From contig NZ_CP029043.1 in NCBI RefSeq assembly GCF_003074055.1, positions 3,712,501 through 3,776,500 of the forward strand: a stretch of 64,000 nt of DNA. The letters run 5' to 3'. This document shows, one piece after another, positions 39,712 through 47,351 of the stretch (position 1 is its first letter; each line of letters opens with the position of its first letter). Source of the stretch: Streptomyces nigra. GTDB taxonomy: Bacteria; Actinomycetota; Actinomycetes; Streptomycetales; Streptomycetaceae. Position numbers and translations under genes: made by a program. The notes beneath the pieces were generated by a model. The model did not search any database. It was not told where the DNA came from and saw only the letters and a program-made list of their open reading frames with translations.

Positions 39712-40089
39712 ATGAAGAATTTCGTAGTCAAGACGATCGCCAACGCCGGCGCCCTGGCCGTGGCCGTGTGGCTGATAGACAACATCACGCTGACCGGCGA
39801 CAGCACGGGCAAGGAGGCCGCGACGCTGCTGCTCGTCGCGCTCATCTTCGGTCTGGTCAACTTCGTGGTGAAGCCGGTCGTGAAGCTGTTCAGCCTGCCG
39901 CTGCTCATCCTGACGCTCGGACTGTTCACCCTCGTCGTCAACGCCCTGATGCTGCTGCTGACCTCGTGGCTCGCCGACAAGGTGGACCTGAGCTTCCATG
40001 TCGAGGGCTTCTGGACGGCCGTCCTGGGCGGCCTGATCATCTCGGTCGTCTCCTGGGCGCTGAACGTCGTCCTGCCCGACGGTGACTGA
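39712..40089 (+). CDS. Phage-holin-family (4-TMS) membrane protein
   Basis: A 125-aa protein with four hydrophobic helices (about 5-24, 36-56, 62-86, 100-120) and the NFVVKPVVKLFSLPLLILTLGLFTLVVNA core of the PF04020-type family. Despite the name it is a chromosomal membrane protein not linked to phage. It is followed within 7 bases by ptpA, so it shares its transcript. Confidence 0.85.
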   Translation: MKNFVVKTIANAGALAVAVWLIDNITLTGDSTGKEAATLLLVALIFGLVNFVVKPVVKLFSLPLLILTLGLFTLVVNALMLLLTSWLADKVDLSFHVEGFWTAVLGGLIISVVSWALNVVLPDGD

Positions 40090-40096
40090 GCGCGCC

Positions 40097-40588
40097 ATGA
40101 CCTATCGCGTCTGCTTCGTCTGCACCGGCAACATCTGCCGCTCCCCGATGGCCGCGTCCGTCTTCCGGGCCCGGGTCGAGGAGGCCGGCCTCGACGGCCT
40201 GGTCGAGGTCGACAGCGCCGGCACCGGCGGCTGGCACGAGGGTGACCCGGCCGACCCGCGCACCGTCTCCGTCCTCGAGGAGCACGGCTACGACAGCGAG
40301 CACACGGCCCGGCAGTTCCGGACCTCGTGGTTCGAACGCGTCGACCTGGTCGTCGCCCTCGACGCGGGTCATATGAAGGCGCTGCGCCGGCTGGCCCCGA
40401 CGGCGGACGACGTGGCGAAGGTCCGGCTGCTGCGTTCCTACGACCCCGCCGCGGGCGAGGACCTCGACGTGCCCGACCCCTACTACGGTGACCGGGACGG
40501 CTTCGAGGAATGCCTCACGATGGTGGAGTCGGCGAGTACGGGCCTGCTCACAGCGGTCCGCGAAGAGGTGGAGGGCAGGACGCCATGA
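40097..40588 (+). CDS. ptpA: Low-molecular-weight protein-tyrosine phosphatase
   Basis: A 163-aa phosphatase. The P-loop is CTGNICRS (Cys9, Arg15) and the general acid is Asp in VPDPYYGD. Length and start (MTYRVCFVCTGNICRSPM) agree with S. coelicolor PtpA, which influences secondary metabolism when overproduced. A GTG at 40082, overlapping the upstream membrane gene, is an alternative start. It overlaps the next gene by four bases (ATGA). Confidence 0.93.
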   Translation: MTYRVCFVCTGNICRSPMAASVFRARVEEAGLDGLVEVDSAGTGGWHEGDPADPRTVSVLEEHGYDSEHTARQFRTSWFERVDLVVALDAGHMKALRRLAPTADDVAKVRLLRSYDPAAGEDLDVPDPYYGDRDGFEECLTMVESASTGLLTAVREEVEGRTP

Positions 40589-41733
40589 GCGGTACGCAGG
40601 GACAGGCACCGGTTCCGGGGGACGGCACGCGCGCGGTGCGGGCCGGACTGCCGGAGCCGGTCAAGTACGAGCCGACCCTGCCGGGACCGGTCTTCGCCGC
40701 GCACTACCACCTGCCGGGCGAGCCCACGGGCGCGTACACCTACGGCCGGGACGAGAACCCGACCTGGACGCACCTGGAGCGGGCCATCGGCAGCCTGGAG
40801 GCGCCGGGGGAGGACGACGTCGAGACGCTCGTGTTCGCGTCCGGCATGGCCGCCATCTCCTCGGTGCTCTTCTCCCAGCTGCGGGCCGGCGACGCCGTCG
40901 TCCTGCCCAGCGACGGCTACCAGGTGTTCCCCCTGGTCCGCCAGCAGCTGGAGGCGTACGGCATCGAGGTGCGCACCGCGCCGACCGGCGGCGACGCCCA
41001 GCTCGGCGTCCTCGACGGCGCCCGGCTGCTGTGGATCGAGACGCCGTCCAACCCCGGCCTCGACGTGTGCGACATCCGGCGCCTCGTCGAGGAGGCGCAC
41101 ACGCGCGGGGCGCTCGTCGCCGTCGACAACACCCTCGCCACCCCCCTCGGCCAGCGGCCGCTGGAGCTGGGCGCCGACTTCTCGGTGGCCAGCGGCACCA
41201 AGCAGCTGACCGGTCACGGCGATGTGCTGCTGGGCTATGTCACCGGCCGCGACCCGGAGGCCATGGCGGACGTACGGCGCTGGCGCAAGATCGTCGGCGC
41301 GATCCCGGGGCCGATGGAGGCGTGGCTCGCCCACCGTTCCCTGGCGACGCTGCAGTTGCGGGTGGAGCGGCAGAACGCCACGGCCCTGGCCGTCGCCGAG
41401 GCGCTGCTGGACTGGCCTGAGGATCTCGCGGTGCGGTATCCGGGGCTGCCCAAGGACCCGTCGCACGCCGTCGCCGCGCGGCAGATGCGGCGGTTCGGCT
41501 GTGTCGTGTCCTTCACGCTGCCCTCGCGCACGCGTGCCGAGCGGTTCCTGGAGGCGCTGCGGCTCGTCGACGACGCCACCAGCTTCGGCGGTCTGCGCTC
41601 CACGGCCGAGCGGCGCGGGCGCTGGGGCGGGGACGACGTGCCGGAGGGCTTCATCCGGATGTCGGTCGGCGCCGAGGACCCGGAGGACCTGGTCGCGGAC
41701 GTCCTGCGGGCCCTGGAGGAATCGGCGCGGTGA
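40585..41733 (+). CDS. Cystathionine gamma-lyase-type PLP enzyme
   Basis: A 382-aa Cys/Met metabolism PLP enzyme. PLP contacts are YTYGRDENPTW (Tyr/Arg), FASGMAAISS and ETPSNP, with the Schiff-base lysine in SVASGTKQLTGHGD. It may be cystathionine gamma-lyase, beta-lyase or gamma-synthase; the sequence does not separate these surely. It is translationally coupled to ptpA, a pairing retained in other streptomycetes, and ends before a strong hairpin. Confidence 0.88.
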   Translation: MSGTQGQAPVPGDGTRAVRAGLPEPVKYEPTLPGPVFAAHYHLPGEPTGAYTYGRDENPTWTHLERAIGSLEAPGEDDVETLVFASGMAAISSVLFSQLRAGDAVVLPSDGYQVFPLVRQQLEAYGIEVRTAPTGGDAQLGVLDGARLLWIETPSNPGLDVCDIRRLVEEAHTRGALVAVDNTLATPLGQRPLELGADFSVASGTKQLTGHGDVLLGYVTGRDPEAMADVRRWRKIVGAIPGPMEAWLAHRSLATLQLRVERQNATALAVAEALLDWPEDLAVRYPGLPKDPSHAVAARQMRRFGCVVSFTLPSRTRAERFLEALRLVDDATSFGGLRSTAERRGRWGGDDVPEGFIRMSVGAEDPEDLVADVLRALEESAR

Positions 41734-41751
41734 GCTGCGCCGGGGAGGGTC

Positions 41752-41790
41752 GGGCGGTCCGAGCCTCCCCCCTCGTGGCTCGGACCGCCC
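41752..41790 (+). terminator. Terminator hairpin after the PLP enzyme gene
   Basis: A 14-bp perfect stem (41752-41765 with 41777-41790) with an 11-base loop follows the stop codon by 18 bases. Confidence 0.75.
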
Positions 41791-41832
41791 CGGTTCTGCT
41801 CGCGAAGAACCGCACGAACAAGGCTAGTTGAC

Positions 41833-41867
41833 TCTCTGTCAGTGTCCAATCACAGTAGCGACAGAGA
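41833..41867. promoter_or_regulatory. Candidate LysR-regulator operator
   Basis: An 8-bp inverted repeat, TCTCTGTC (41833-41840) and GACAGAGA (41860-41867), sits in an AT-rich stretch about 75 bases before the LysR gene. Placement suits autoregulation. Confidence 0.4.
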
Positions 41868-41939
41868 CCTATCGACATATTTATAGTTGGGCCCTGCCCT
41901 GGGGGTGGGGAGAAGGGCGGGGAAGGGGAGGACGGTGGC

Positions 41940-42845
41940 ATGGATCTGGCCTTGCTGCGCACTTTTGTGACCGTGCACCGGGCCGGTTCCTTCACCCGCG
42001 CCGCAGCACTGCTCGGTCTGTCCCAGCCGGCCGTGACCTCGCAGATCCGCACGCTGGAGCGCCAGTTGGGGCGCCCCCTGTTCCTCCGGCAGGCGCGCGG
42101 CGTGACCCCGACGACCATCGGCGACGAACTCGCCCACAAGGCGGCCCCCCATCTCGACGCCCTGGTGGAGATCACCGAGACCGGTCTCGACGACGAGTCC
42201 TCCTTACGGTCGCTGCATCTCGCCGGGCCTCCCGAGTTCACCGCCGAGCGCGCACTGCCCGCCCTCACCGGCCTGACCGGCGACGACAACCAGGGCTTCG
42301 CCCTGCGCGCCTCCTTCGGCACCGCCGAGGAGACCCTCGAGGGGCTGGCCGCCGGACATCATGATCTGGCCATCACGACGGCCCGTCCGAGGGGCGCTCT
42401 GCTCACGGCGACTGCGCTCTGCGACGAGGAGCACGTCCTGGTCGCGGCTCCCCACTGGGTCGAGCGGATCGGCGCGGGCCATCTCCGCCACAAGGGCGCG
42501 CACGCTCTCGAGGACGTCCCCGTCGTGGAGGTCCACGAGTCCCTGCCGTTCGTCTCCCGCTACTGGGCCTCCGTCTTCGATTCCCGTCCCGCCGCGCCGG
42601 GCACCGTGATCGTCCCGGATCTGCGTGCGGTCCTCGCGTGCGCGGTCGCGGGCGCCGGGCTGGCGGTGCTGCCGCGCTATCTCTGCGCGCACGCCCTCGA
42701 CCGGGGCGAGGCCGTCGCCCTGCACGATCCGCCGGTGCCGCCCCTGCGGACGTACTTCCTGGTCGTCCGTACCGGCACCCTGGCCATGCCGCATATCGCA
42801 CGGGCTCACGAGTGGCTGCTCCGCGCCGCGGCGGACTGGGCCTGA
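41940..42845 (+). CDS. LysR-family transcriptional regulator with a TTA codon
   Basis: A 301-aa regulator. The N-terminal HTH is FVTVHRAGSFTRAAALLGLSQPAVTSQIRTLERQLGRPLF, and a periplasmic-binding-type effector domain covers about 90-300. Codon 89 (42204-42206) is TTA, read in Streptomyces by the developmentally controlled bldA tRNA, so synthesis may be confined to late growth. The ATG follows GGAGG. The expected divergent target gene is absent; the nearest neighbours are the upstream PLP enzyme gene and the downstream Nudix gene, both on the same strand. Confidence 0.9.
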   Translation: MDLALLRTFVTVHRAGSFTRAAALLGLSQPAVTSQIRTLERQLGRPLFLRQARGVTPTTIGDELAHKAAPHLDALVEITETGLDDESSLRSLHLAGPPEFTAERALPALTGLTGDDNQGFALRASFGTAEETLEGLAAGHHDLAITTARPRGALLTATALCDEEHVLVAAPHWVERIGAGHLRHKGAHALEDVPVVEVHESLPFVSRYWASVFDSRPAAPGTVIVPDLRAVLACAVAGAGLAVLPRYLCAHALDRGEAVALHDPPVPPLRTYFLVVRTGTLAMPHIARAHEWLLRAAADWA

Positions 42846-42898
42846 GCTGGGCTTTTGCGGTGGTCACCCGGTGGGCGTGATCGGTGACGCCCCGCGAT

Positions 42899-42912
42899 GT
42901 TTCACGTGGAAC
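42899..42912. other. parS-like site (one mismatch)
   Basis: GTTTCACGTGGAAC differs from parS in the right arm by one base. It lies 22 bases before the Nudix gene start. Confidence 0.5.
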
Positions 42913-42933
42913 CAGCCGGGCCACATTTCCTCC

Positions 42934-43416
42934 ATGACCGTCCGACCCGTGGTCAAGCGGACCGCCCGCGCCGTTCTTCTGGACGGCGACGATCTGATCC
43001 TGATCAAGCGCACCAAGCCGGGCATGGATCCGTACTGGCTCACGCCCGGAGGCGGTGTCGAACCGACGGACTCCACCGTCGTCGACGCGCTGCACCGCGA
43101 GGTGTACGAGGAACTGGGCGCCAAGATCACCGATGTGGTGCCCTGCTTCGTCGACACCGTCGAGCACATCGGTCACGACGAGGCCTCGACCGGAGTGAAG
43201 GTCCAGCACTTCTTCGTCTGCCACCTCGAATCCATGGACCCGGCCCTGCGGCACGGCCCCGAGGTGGACGAGCCCATCGGCGAGTACGAGATCGTGCGCG
43301 TGCCGTTCAACCGGGTCGGGATCGCCTCCGTGCACCTGGTCCCGCTGTCGCTGCGGCACTACCTCGACGGGAACATCGAGGGTGTACGCGCCCTGCACGC
43401 TCCTGATCTGGGCTGA
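42934..43416 (+). CDS. Nudix hydrolase
   Basis: A 160-aa Nudix-fold protein: RAVLLDGDDLILIKRTKPG, then the box LTPGGGVEPTDSTVVDALHREVYEELGA. The REVYEELG core is intact, though the upstream Glu of Gx5E is not in register (Ser/Asp). Substrate is a nucleoside diphosphate derivative, not further definable. It starts at ATG 42934 with no LysR overlap. Confidence 0.87.
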   Translation: MTVRPVVKRTARAVLLDGDDLILIKRTKPGMDPYWLTPGGGVEPTDSTVVDALHREVYEELGAKITDVVPCFVDTVEHIGHDEASTGVKVQHFFVCHLESMDPALRHGPEVDEPIGEYEIVRVPFNRVGIASVHLVPLSLRHYLDGNIEGVRALHAPDLG

Positions 43417-43505
43417 CGCGAACGCTCGAGGTGTGCCCAAAAAGCTCGTAAGCGTCACTCGAAATTGGTGGACGACCGGGTCACTCGTCAGACAGCCTGA
43501 CGTGC

Positions 43506-44372
43506 GTGCCGACACCTTCCCTCGCCGCTGTGCCCATCCGCCGTCTCACACACCGCGACCTGGTCGCCTGTGCCGATCTGTCCGAGGACCGGGGCTGGCC
43601 CCGCGAGGAACACAAGTGGGGGCTGCTGCTGACCGCCGGCCGTGGATACGGCATCGACGCACCCGACGGCGGCCTTGTCACCGCCTGCGTCGTCACCGAG
43701 TACGGACCACGGGACCGGCCCGACCTGGGGGCCATCGGCATGGTCCTGGTCGCCGAGCGGTACGCCCGCCAGGGCGTCGGCCGGCGTCTGATGCGCCATG
43801 TCGTCTCCGCGATGGGCACGACTCCCCTGACCCTGCACGCCACCCCGAACGGCCGCCCGCTCTACGAGGAGCTGGGCTTCAAGACCACGGGAAGGGCGGA
43901 GATGGTGAGCGGGCCCTTCACGCCGGGCGACTTCCGGCCCTCGGTCCCCACGCGCGCGGCGACCGCCGAGGACCTCCCGGCGATCCTGCGGTTGGACGAG
44001 GAGGTGTTCGGGGCGGATCGCACGCACATCATCACGCGGCTGCCCGCCTTCGCCGACCAGCTGCGGGTGGCCGAGGACGGCGGCAGGATCATCGGGTACG
44101 CGGGCGCCTGGCCGAACATGGCCACGCATGTGGTGGGCCCGCTGGTCGCCCGGGACACCGAGACGGCCCAAGCGCTGATCGCCTCCCTCGCCGCCCACAC
44201 CGACCGTCCCCTGCGCACCGACATCGACGTACGCCACGAGGAGCTGCTGACCTGGGTGAAGCGGCACGGTCTGCGGTCCGTGGCCTTCAACGCGGTCATG
44301 ACCTACGGCATCCCGGAGCTGCCCGGCGACTGGAGCCGGCGCTTCGCCCCGCTGACGGTGGCGGCCGGCTGA
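43506..44372 (+). CDS. Two-domain GNAT N-acetyltransferase
   Basis: A 288-aa protein. The N-terminal GNAT domain (about 8-135) contains the acetyl-CoA motif MVLVAERYARQGVGRRLMRHV. The C-terminal half (about 145-280) resembles the YitH-type second GNAT domain (GYAGAWPNMATHVVGPLVARD), which lacks a clear Q/RxxGxG/A motif and may bind the substrate. Starts at GTG 43506. It converges on the HbpS-like gene over a shared hairpin. Substrate unknown. Confidence 0.85.
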   Translation: MPTPSLAAVPIRRLTHRDLVACADLSEDRGWPREEHKWGLLLTAGRGYGIDAPDGGLVTACVVTEYGPRDRPDLGAIGMVLVAERYARQGVGRRLMRHVVSAMGTTPLTLHATPNGRPLYEELGFKTTGRAEMVSGPFTPGDFRPSVPTRAATAEDLPAILRLDEEVFGADRTHIITRLPAFADQLRVAEDGGRIIGYAGAWPNMATHVVGPLVARDTETAQALIASLAAHTDRPLRTDIDVRHEELLTWVKRHGLRSVAFNAVMTYGIPELPGDWSRRFAPLTVAAG

Positions 44373-44383
44373 AGCAGCACGCG

Positions 44384-44417
44384 GAAGCGCCGGTGCCCCG
44401 CGGGGAACCGGCGCTTC
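44384..44417. terminator. Bidirectional terminator between convergent genes
   Basis: An 11-bp stem (44384-44394 with 44407-44417) with a 12-base loop lies between the GNAT stop (44372) and the HbpS-like stop (44440). It can serve both strands. Confidence 0.75.
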
Positions 44418-44439
44418 GTGCGTGCGCGTGCGCGTGCCG

Positions 44440-44862
44440 TCAGAGGACGGTGTCGATGGCCGTGGCCGCGAACTGGTGGTCCTGCTCGGGCGCGCCACCG
44501 CCCACCCCGATCGCACCGATCAACCGGCCGTCACGGTGGATCGGCAGACCGCCCGCGATGAACAGCAGCGGCCGGTCGAGTGCGGTCGGCAGGGTGTGGA
44601 AGGGGGCTCCGGGCTGGACGGCGTCCACGAGGTCGGCCGTGGGGGCGTCCAGCTGCAGCGCCGTGTAGGCCTTGCGGGTGCTGGTCTCACCCGAGATCAG
44701 CACGGCGCGGTCGTCGCGGCGGAAGGCGAGCAGATCGCCTCCGGCGTCCAGGACGGTGATGCTGACCGACACTCCGGCCGCCTCGGCGGCGTGCTGGGCG
44801 GCGATGACGAGGGCGTCGGCGTCCTGGCTGGTCAGGGGGGTGACTGCGGTCGCGGTGGTCAT
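44440..44862 (-). CDS. HbpS/GlcG-family (DUF336) protein
   Basis: A 140-aa DUF336 protein: ADALVIAAQHAAEAAGVSVSITVLDAGGDLLAFRRDD, TRKAYTALQL and GGLPIHRDGRLIGAIGVGGGAPEQD. The family includes the heme-degrading HbpS of Streptomyces and GlcG. Unlike exported HbpS it has no signal peptide, so it is cytosolic here. Start: ATG 44862 behind AAGGAG. It lies downstream of the MFS gene on the same strand. Confidence 0.88.
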   Translation of the reverse strand: MTTATAVTPLTSQDADALVIAAQHAAEAAGVSVSITVLDAGGDLLAFRRDDRAVLISGETSTRKAYTALQLDAPTADLVDAVQPGAPFHTLPTALDRPLLFIAGGLPIHRDGRLIGAIGVGGGAPEQDHQFAATAIDTVL

Positions 44863-44987
44863 GGGTTCTCCTTGTGATGCGGTACTGCGGGGGAACTGCG
44901 AGGGGGGATGGTCGGGGTGGCCGGGGGTGCGGGGGCGGCCCTGACCCCGCACTCGGATCGGCTCAGTGGTGGACGACCCGTATCGGC

Positions 44988-46202
44988 TCAGTGCTGGACG
45001 GCGGCTTCCGGCTCGACGGCGGCGTGGCGGCCCCTGACGGCGGTGTCCGCGGCGGTCCCGCCCCGGCGCTCCAGCGCGGCCGAGAGGAAGGCGAGCAGCA
45101 GCGCTGCCGCTGCGAGGGCGGCGCCGACCCAGTTGGGGGAGGTGTAGCCGAAGCCGGCGGCGATGACGATGCCGCCGAGCCAGGCGGAGAGGGCGTTGCC
45201 GAGGTTGAAGGCGCCGATGTTCACGGCCGAGGCCAGCGTCGGGGCGCCGTGCGCCTGGTCGAGGACGCGCTTCTGCAGCGGGGGCACGGTGGCGAAGCCC
45301 AGGGCACCGATCAGGGCGATGCTGATCGCCGCGAGGACCTTGTTGTGCGCGGTGACCGTGAACAGCGCGAGCACGACGGCGAGGGCGCCGAGGGACACGT
45401 ACAGCATGGGCATCAGCGCACGGTCGGCGTACTTGCCGCCGATCAGGTTGCCGCCGACCATGCCGAGGCCGAACAGGACGAGCAGCCAGGTCACGGAGCC
45501 GTCGGCGAAGCCGGCGACGTTCGTCATCATCGGCGCGATGTAGGTGATGGCCGCGAAGACGCCGCCGAAGCCGAGGACCGTCATCGCCATGGCGAGCAGC
45601 ACCTGGGCGTTCTTGAAGGCGGCCAGCTCGTGGCGCAGCCGTACGCCCTGCGGCTTGGGCATGTCGGGGACCAGCCTGGCGATACCGGCGAGGCCGATCA
45701 GTCCGAGCAGGGCGACGATCATGAAGGTGATCCGCCAGCCCGCGGCCTGTCCGACGAACGTGCCCAGTGGGACACCGACGACGTTGGCGACGGTCAGACC
45801 CGTGAACATCATCGCGATGGCGCCGGCCTTCTTGTCGGGGGCGACCAGATCGGCCGCGACGACCGAGCCGATGCCGAAGAAGGCGCCGTGGGCGAGTGAG
45901 GCGACCACGCGGCCGATCAGCATGACGGTGAAGGAGGGGGCGATGGCGGAGAGCAGGTTGCCGGCGACGAAGAGACCCATCAGCAGCATCAGCATCCGCT
46001 TGCGCGTGACCTTGGTGCCGAGCACGGTCATCAGCGGGGCGCCGAGGACCACACCCAGGGCGTAGCCGGTCACCAGCAGTCCGGCGGTGGGGATGGAGAC
46101 CCCGAAGTCACCCGCGACCTCGGGCAGCAAGCCCATGATCACGAACTCGGTCGTCCCGATTCCGAAGGCCCCGATCGCGAGGGCCAGTAGCGCGAGAGGC
46201 AT
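44988..46202 (-). CDS. MFS transporter (DHA1/AraJ-type efflux)
   Basis: A 404-aa protein with 12 predicted helices. It begins PLALLALAIGAFGIGTTEFVIMGLLPEVA, the AraJ/drug:H+ antiporter-1 signature, and has GAPLMTVLGTKVTRKR at loop 2-3. It probably exports small compounds. It is divergent from a MarR regulator over a 136-base gap containing four direct repeats, so MarR control is likely. Start ATG 46202 follows GGAAGG. Confidence 0.92.
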   Translation of the reverse strand: MPLALLALAIGAFGIGTTEFVIMGLLPEVAGDFGVSIPTAGLLVTGYALGVVLGAPLMTVLGTKVTRKRMLMLLMGLFVAGNLLSAIAPSFTVMLIGRVVASLAHGAFFGIGSVVAADLVAPDKKAGAIAMMFTGLTVANVVGVPLGTFVGQAAGWRITFMIVALLGLIGLAGIARLVPDMPKPQGVRLRHELAAFKNAQVLLAMAMTVLGFGGVFAAITYIAPMMTNVAGFADGSVTWLLVLFGLGMVGGNLIGGKYADRALMPMLYVSLGALAVVLALFTVTAHNKVLAAISIALIGALGFATVPPLQKRVLDQAHGAPTLASAVNIGAFNLGNALSAWLGGIVIAAGFGYTSPNWVGAALAAAALLLAFLSAALERRGGTAADTAVRGRHAAVEPEAAVQH

Positions 46203-46224
46203 GAAGGGGTACCTTCCCGAACGA

Positions 46225-46302
46225 TTGCAGGTGCGCTTTACGAGTGATGACAATACTTGCAGACGCGCGTTAATTGCAAGCGCGGTCTATTGCAGGCGTG
46301 CT
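46225..46302. promoter_or_regulatory. Four direct TTGCA-type repeats in the MFS-marR promoter gap
   Basis: Units start at 46225 (TTGCAGGTGCGCT), 46257 (TTGCAGACGCGCG), 46274 (TTGCAAGCGCGGT) and 46290 (TTGCAGGCGTGCT). Spacings are 32, 17 and 16. They are probably operators of the MarR protein. Confidence 0.6.
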
Positions 46303-46338
46303 CTACTCTGGTTTCAGCCCACCCCGGGAGGACATGCC

Positions 46339-46797
46339 ATGACAGCGACGGACCCCGCACTCACCGCCCTCGCCCAGGGCTGGTGCGCCCTCTCCCTGCT
46401 GCACGGCAGGATCGAGGCCCACATCGAACGCGCCCTGCAGGCCAACCACGACCTCAGCGTCCGCGAGTACTCCCTCCTCGACGTCCTCAGCCGCCAGCAC
46501 AACGGAGAAGGCGGCCACCTGCAGATGAAACAGGTCGCCGACGCCGTCGTCCTCAGCCAGAGCGCCACCACCCGCCTCGTCACCCGCCTCGAGGACCGCG
46601 GCCTGCTCTCCCGCTACCTCTGCCCCACCGACCGACGCGGCATCTACACCGACGTCACCGACGCCGGACTCACCCTCCTCGCCGAAGCCCGCCCCACCAA
46701 CGACAAGGCCCTCCGAGAAGCCCTCGACGAAGCCGCCCGCAACCCCGAACTCGCCCCCCTCGTGCGCGTGGTGGAGTCGCTTCCGGCCTCCGCATAG
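46339..46797 (+). CDS. MarR-family transcriptional regulator
   Basis: A 152-aa winged-helix regulator: LSVREYSLLDVL, then the HTH LQMKQVADAVVLSQSATTRLVTRLEDRGLLSR and the wing CPTDRRGIYTDVTDAG. Helical ends serve dimerisation. It is divergent from the MFS efflux gene, the usual pairing, and would be released by the transported compound. ATG at 46339 follows GGGAGGA. Confidence 0.92.
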   Translation: MTATDPALTALAQGWCALSLLHGRIEAHIERALQANHDLSVREYSLLDVLSRQHNGEGGHLQMKQVADAVVLSQSATTRLVTRLEDRGLLSRYLCPTDRRGIYTDVTDAGLTLLAEARPTNDKALREALDEAARNPELAPLVRVVESLPASA

Positions 46798-46806
46798 GGT
46801 GCGGGA

Positions 46807-47259
46807 ATGGGAGATCTTGAGATACGGCCCGCGGTCGCCGAGGACGTCCCCGCCATCGTCGCCATGCTCGCCGACGACCCGCTGGGCGCCCAGCGGGAGT
46901 CACCCGACGATCTGACGCCCTACCTGGCCGCTCTGCAGCGCCTCCAGGGTGATCCTCACCAGCATGTGATCGTCGCCGTCCGGGAAGGCCGCGTCGTCGG
47001 CACGCTGCAGCTCACGATCGTGCCGGGCCTCTCGCGACGCGGCGCCACGCGCTCGATCATCGAAGGTGTCCGCATTCACGCCGACGAGCGCGGGAGCGGC
47101 CTGGGCACCCGGCTCATCGAGTGGGCGGTGGACGAGTCCCGGCGCCAGGAGTGCCACCTCGTGCAACTGACGTCCGACAAGACCCGCACGGACGCGCACC
47201 GCTTCTATGAGCGGCTCGGGTTCACCGCGTCGCACACGGGCTTCAAGCTGCAGCTCTGA
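46807..47259 (+). CDS. GNAT N-acetyltransferase
   Basis: A 150-aa single GNAT domain. The acetyl-CoA loop is GVRIHADERGSGLGTRLIEWAV; LVQLTSDKTRTDAHRFYERLGF is the C-terminal signature. It begins 10 bases after the marR stop, so it is co-transcribed with marR and may modify the same compound that the MFS pump exports; this is inference. It ends before the large palindrome with parS. Confidence 0.9.
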   Translation: MGDLEIRPAVAEDVPAIVAMLADDPLGAQRESPDDLTPYLAALQRLQGDPHQHVIVAVREGRVVGTLQLTIVPGLSRRGATRSIIEGVRIHADERGSGLGTRLIEWAVDESRRQECHLVQLTSDKTRTDAHRFYERLGFTASHTGFKLQL

Positions 47260-47276
47260 CGGCGTTGTGGAGCCGC

Positions 47277-47324
47277 CGGCCAGGGGAGTGCCTGTTTCAC
47301 GTGAAACAGGCACTCCCCTGGCCG
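47277..47324. terminator. Perfect 48-bp palindrome: shared terminator with parS at its centre
   Basis: Arms of 24 bases (47277-47300 and 47301-47324) are perfectly complementary with no spacer. It lies between convergent stops (47259 and 47352), a normal place for a bidirectional terminator. Its central 14 bases are parS. Confidence 0.8.
47294..47307. other. parS site
   Basis: Perfect GTTTCACGTGAAAC at the centre of the 48-bp palindrome. Confidence 0.92.
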
Positions 47325-47351
47325 CGCTCTCCGGTCCTCAGAGGGCGCCCG

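Noticed and set aside
39712..40089. Prophage remnant because of the phage-holin family name
   Set aside because: Members of this family are common chromosomal membrane proteins, and no other phage gene is nearby.
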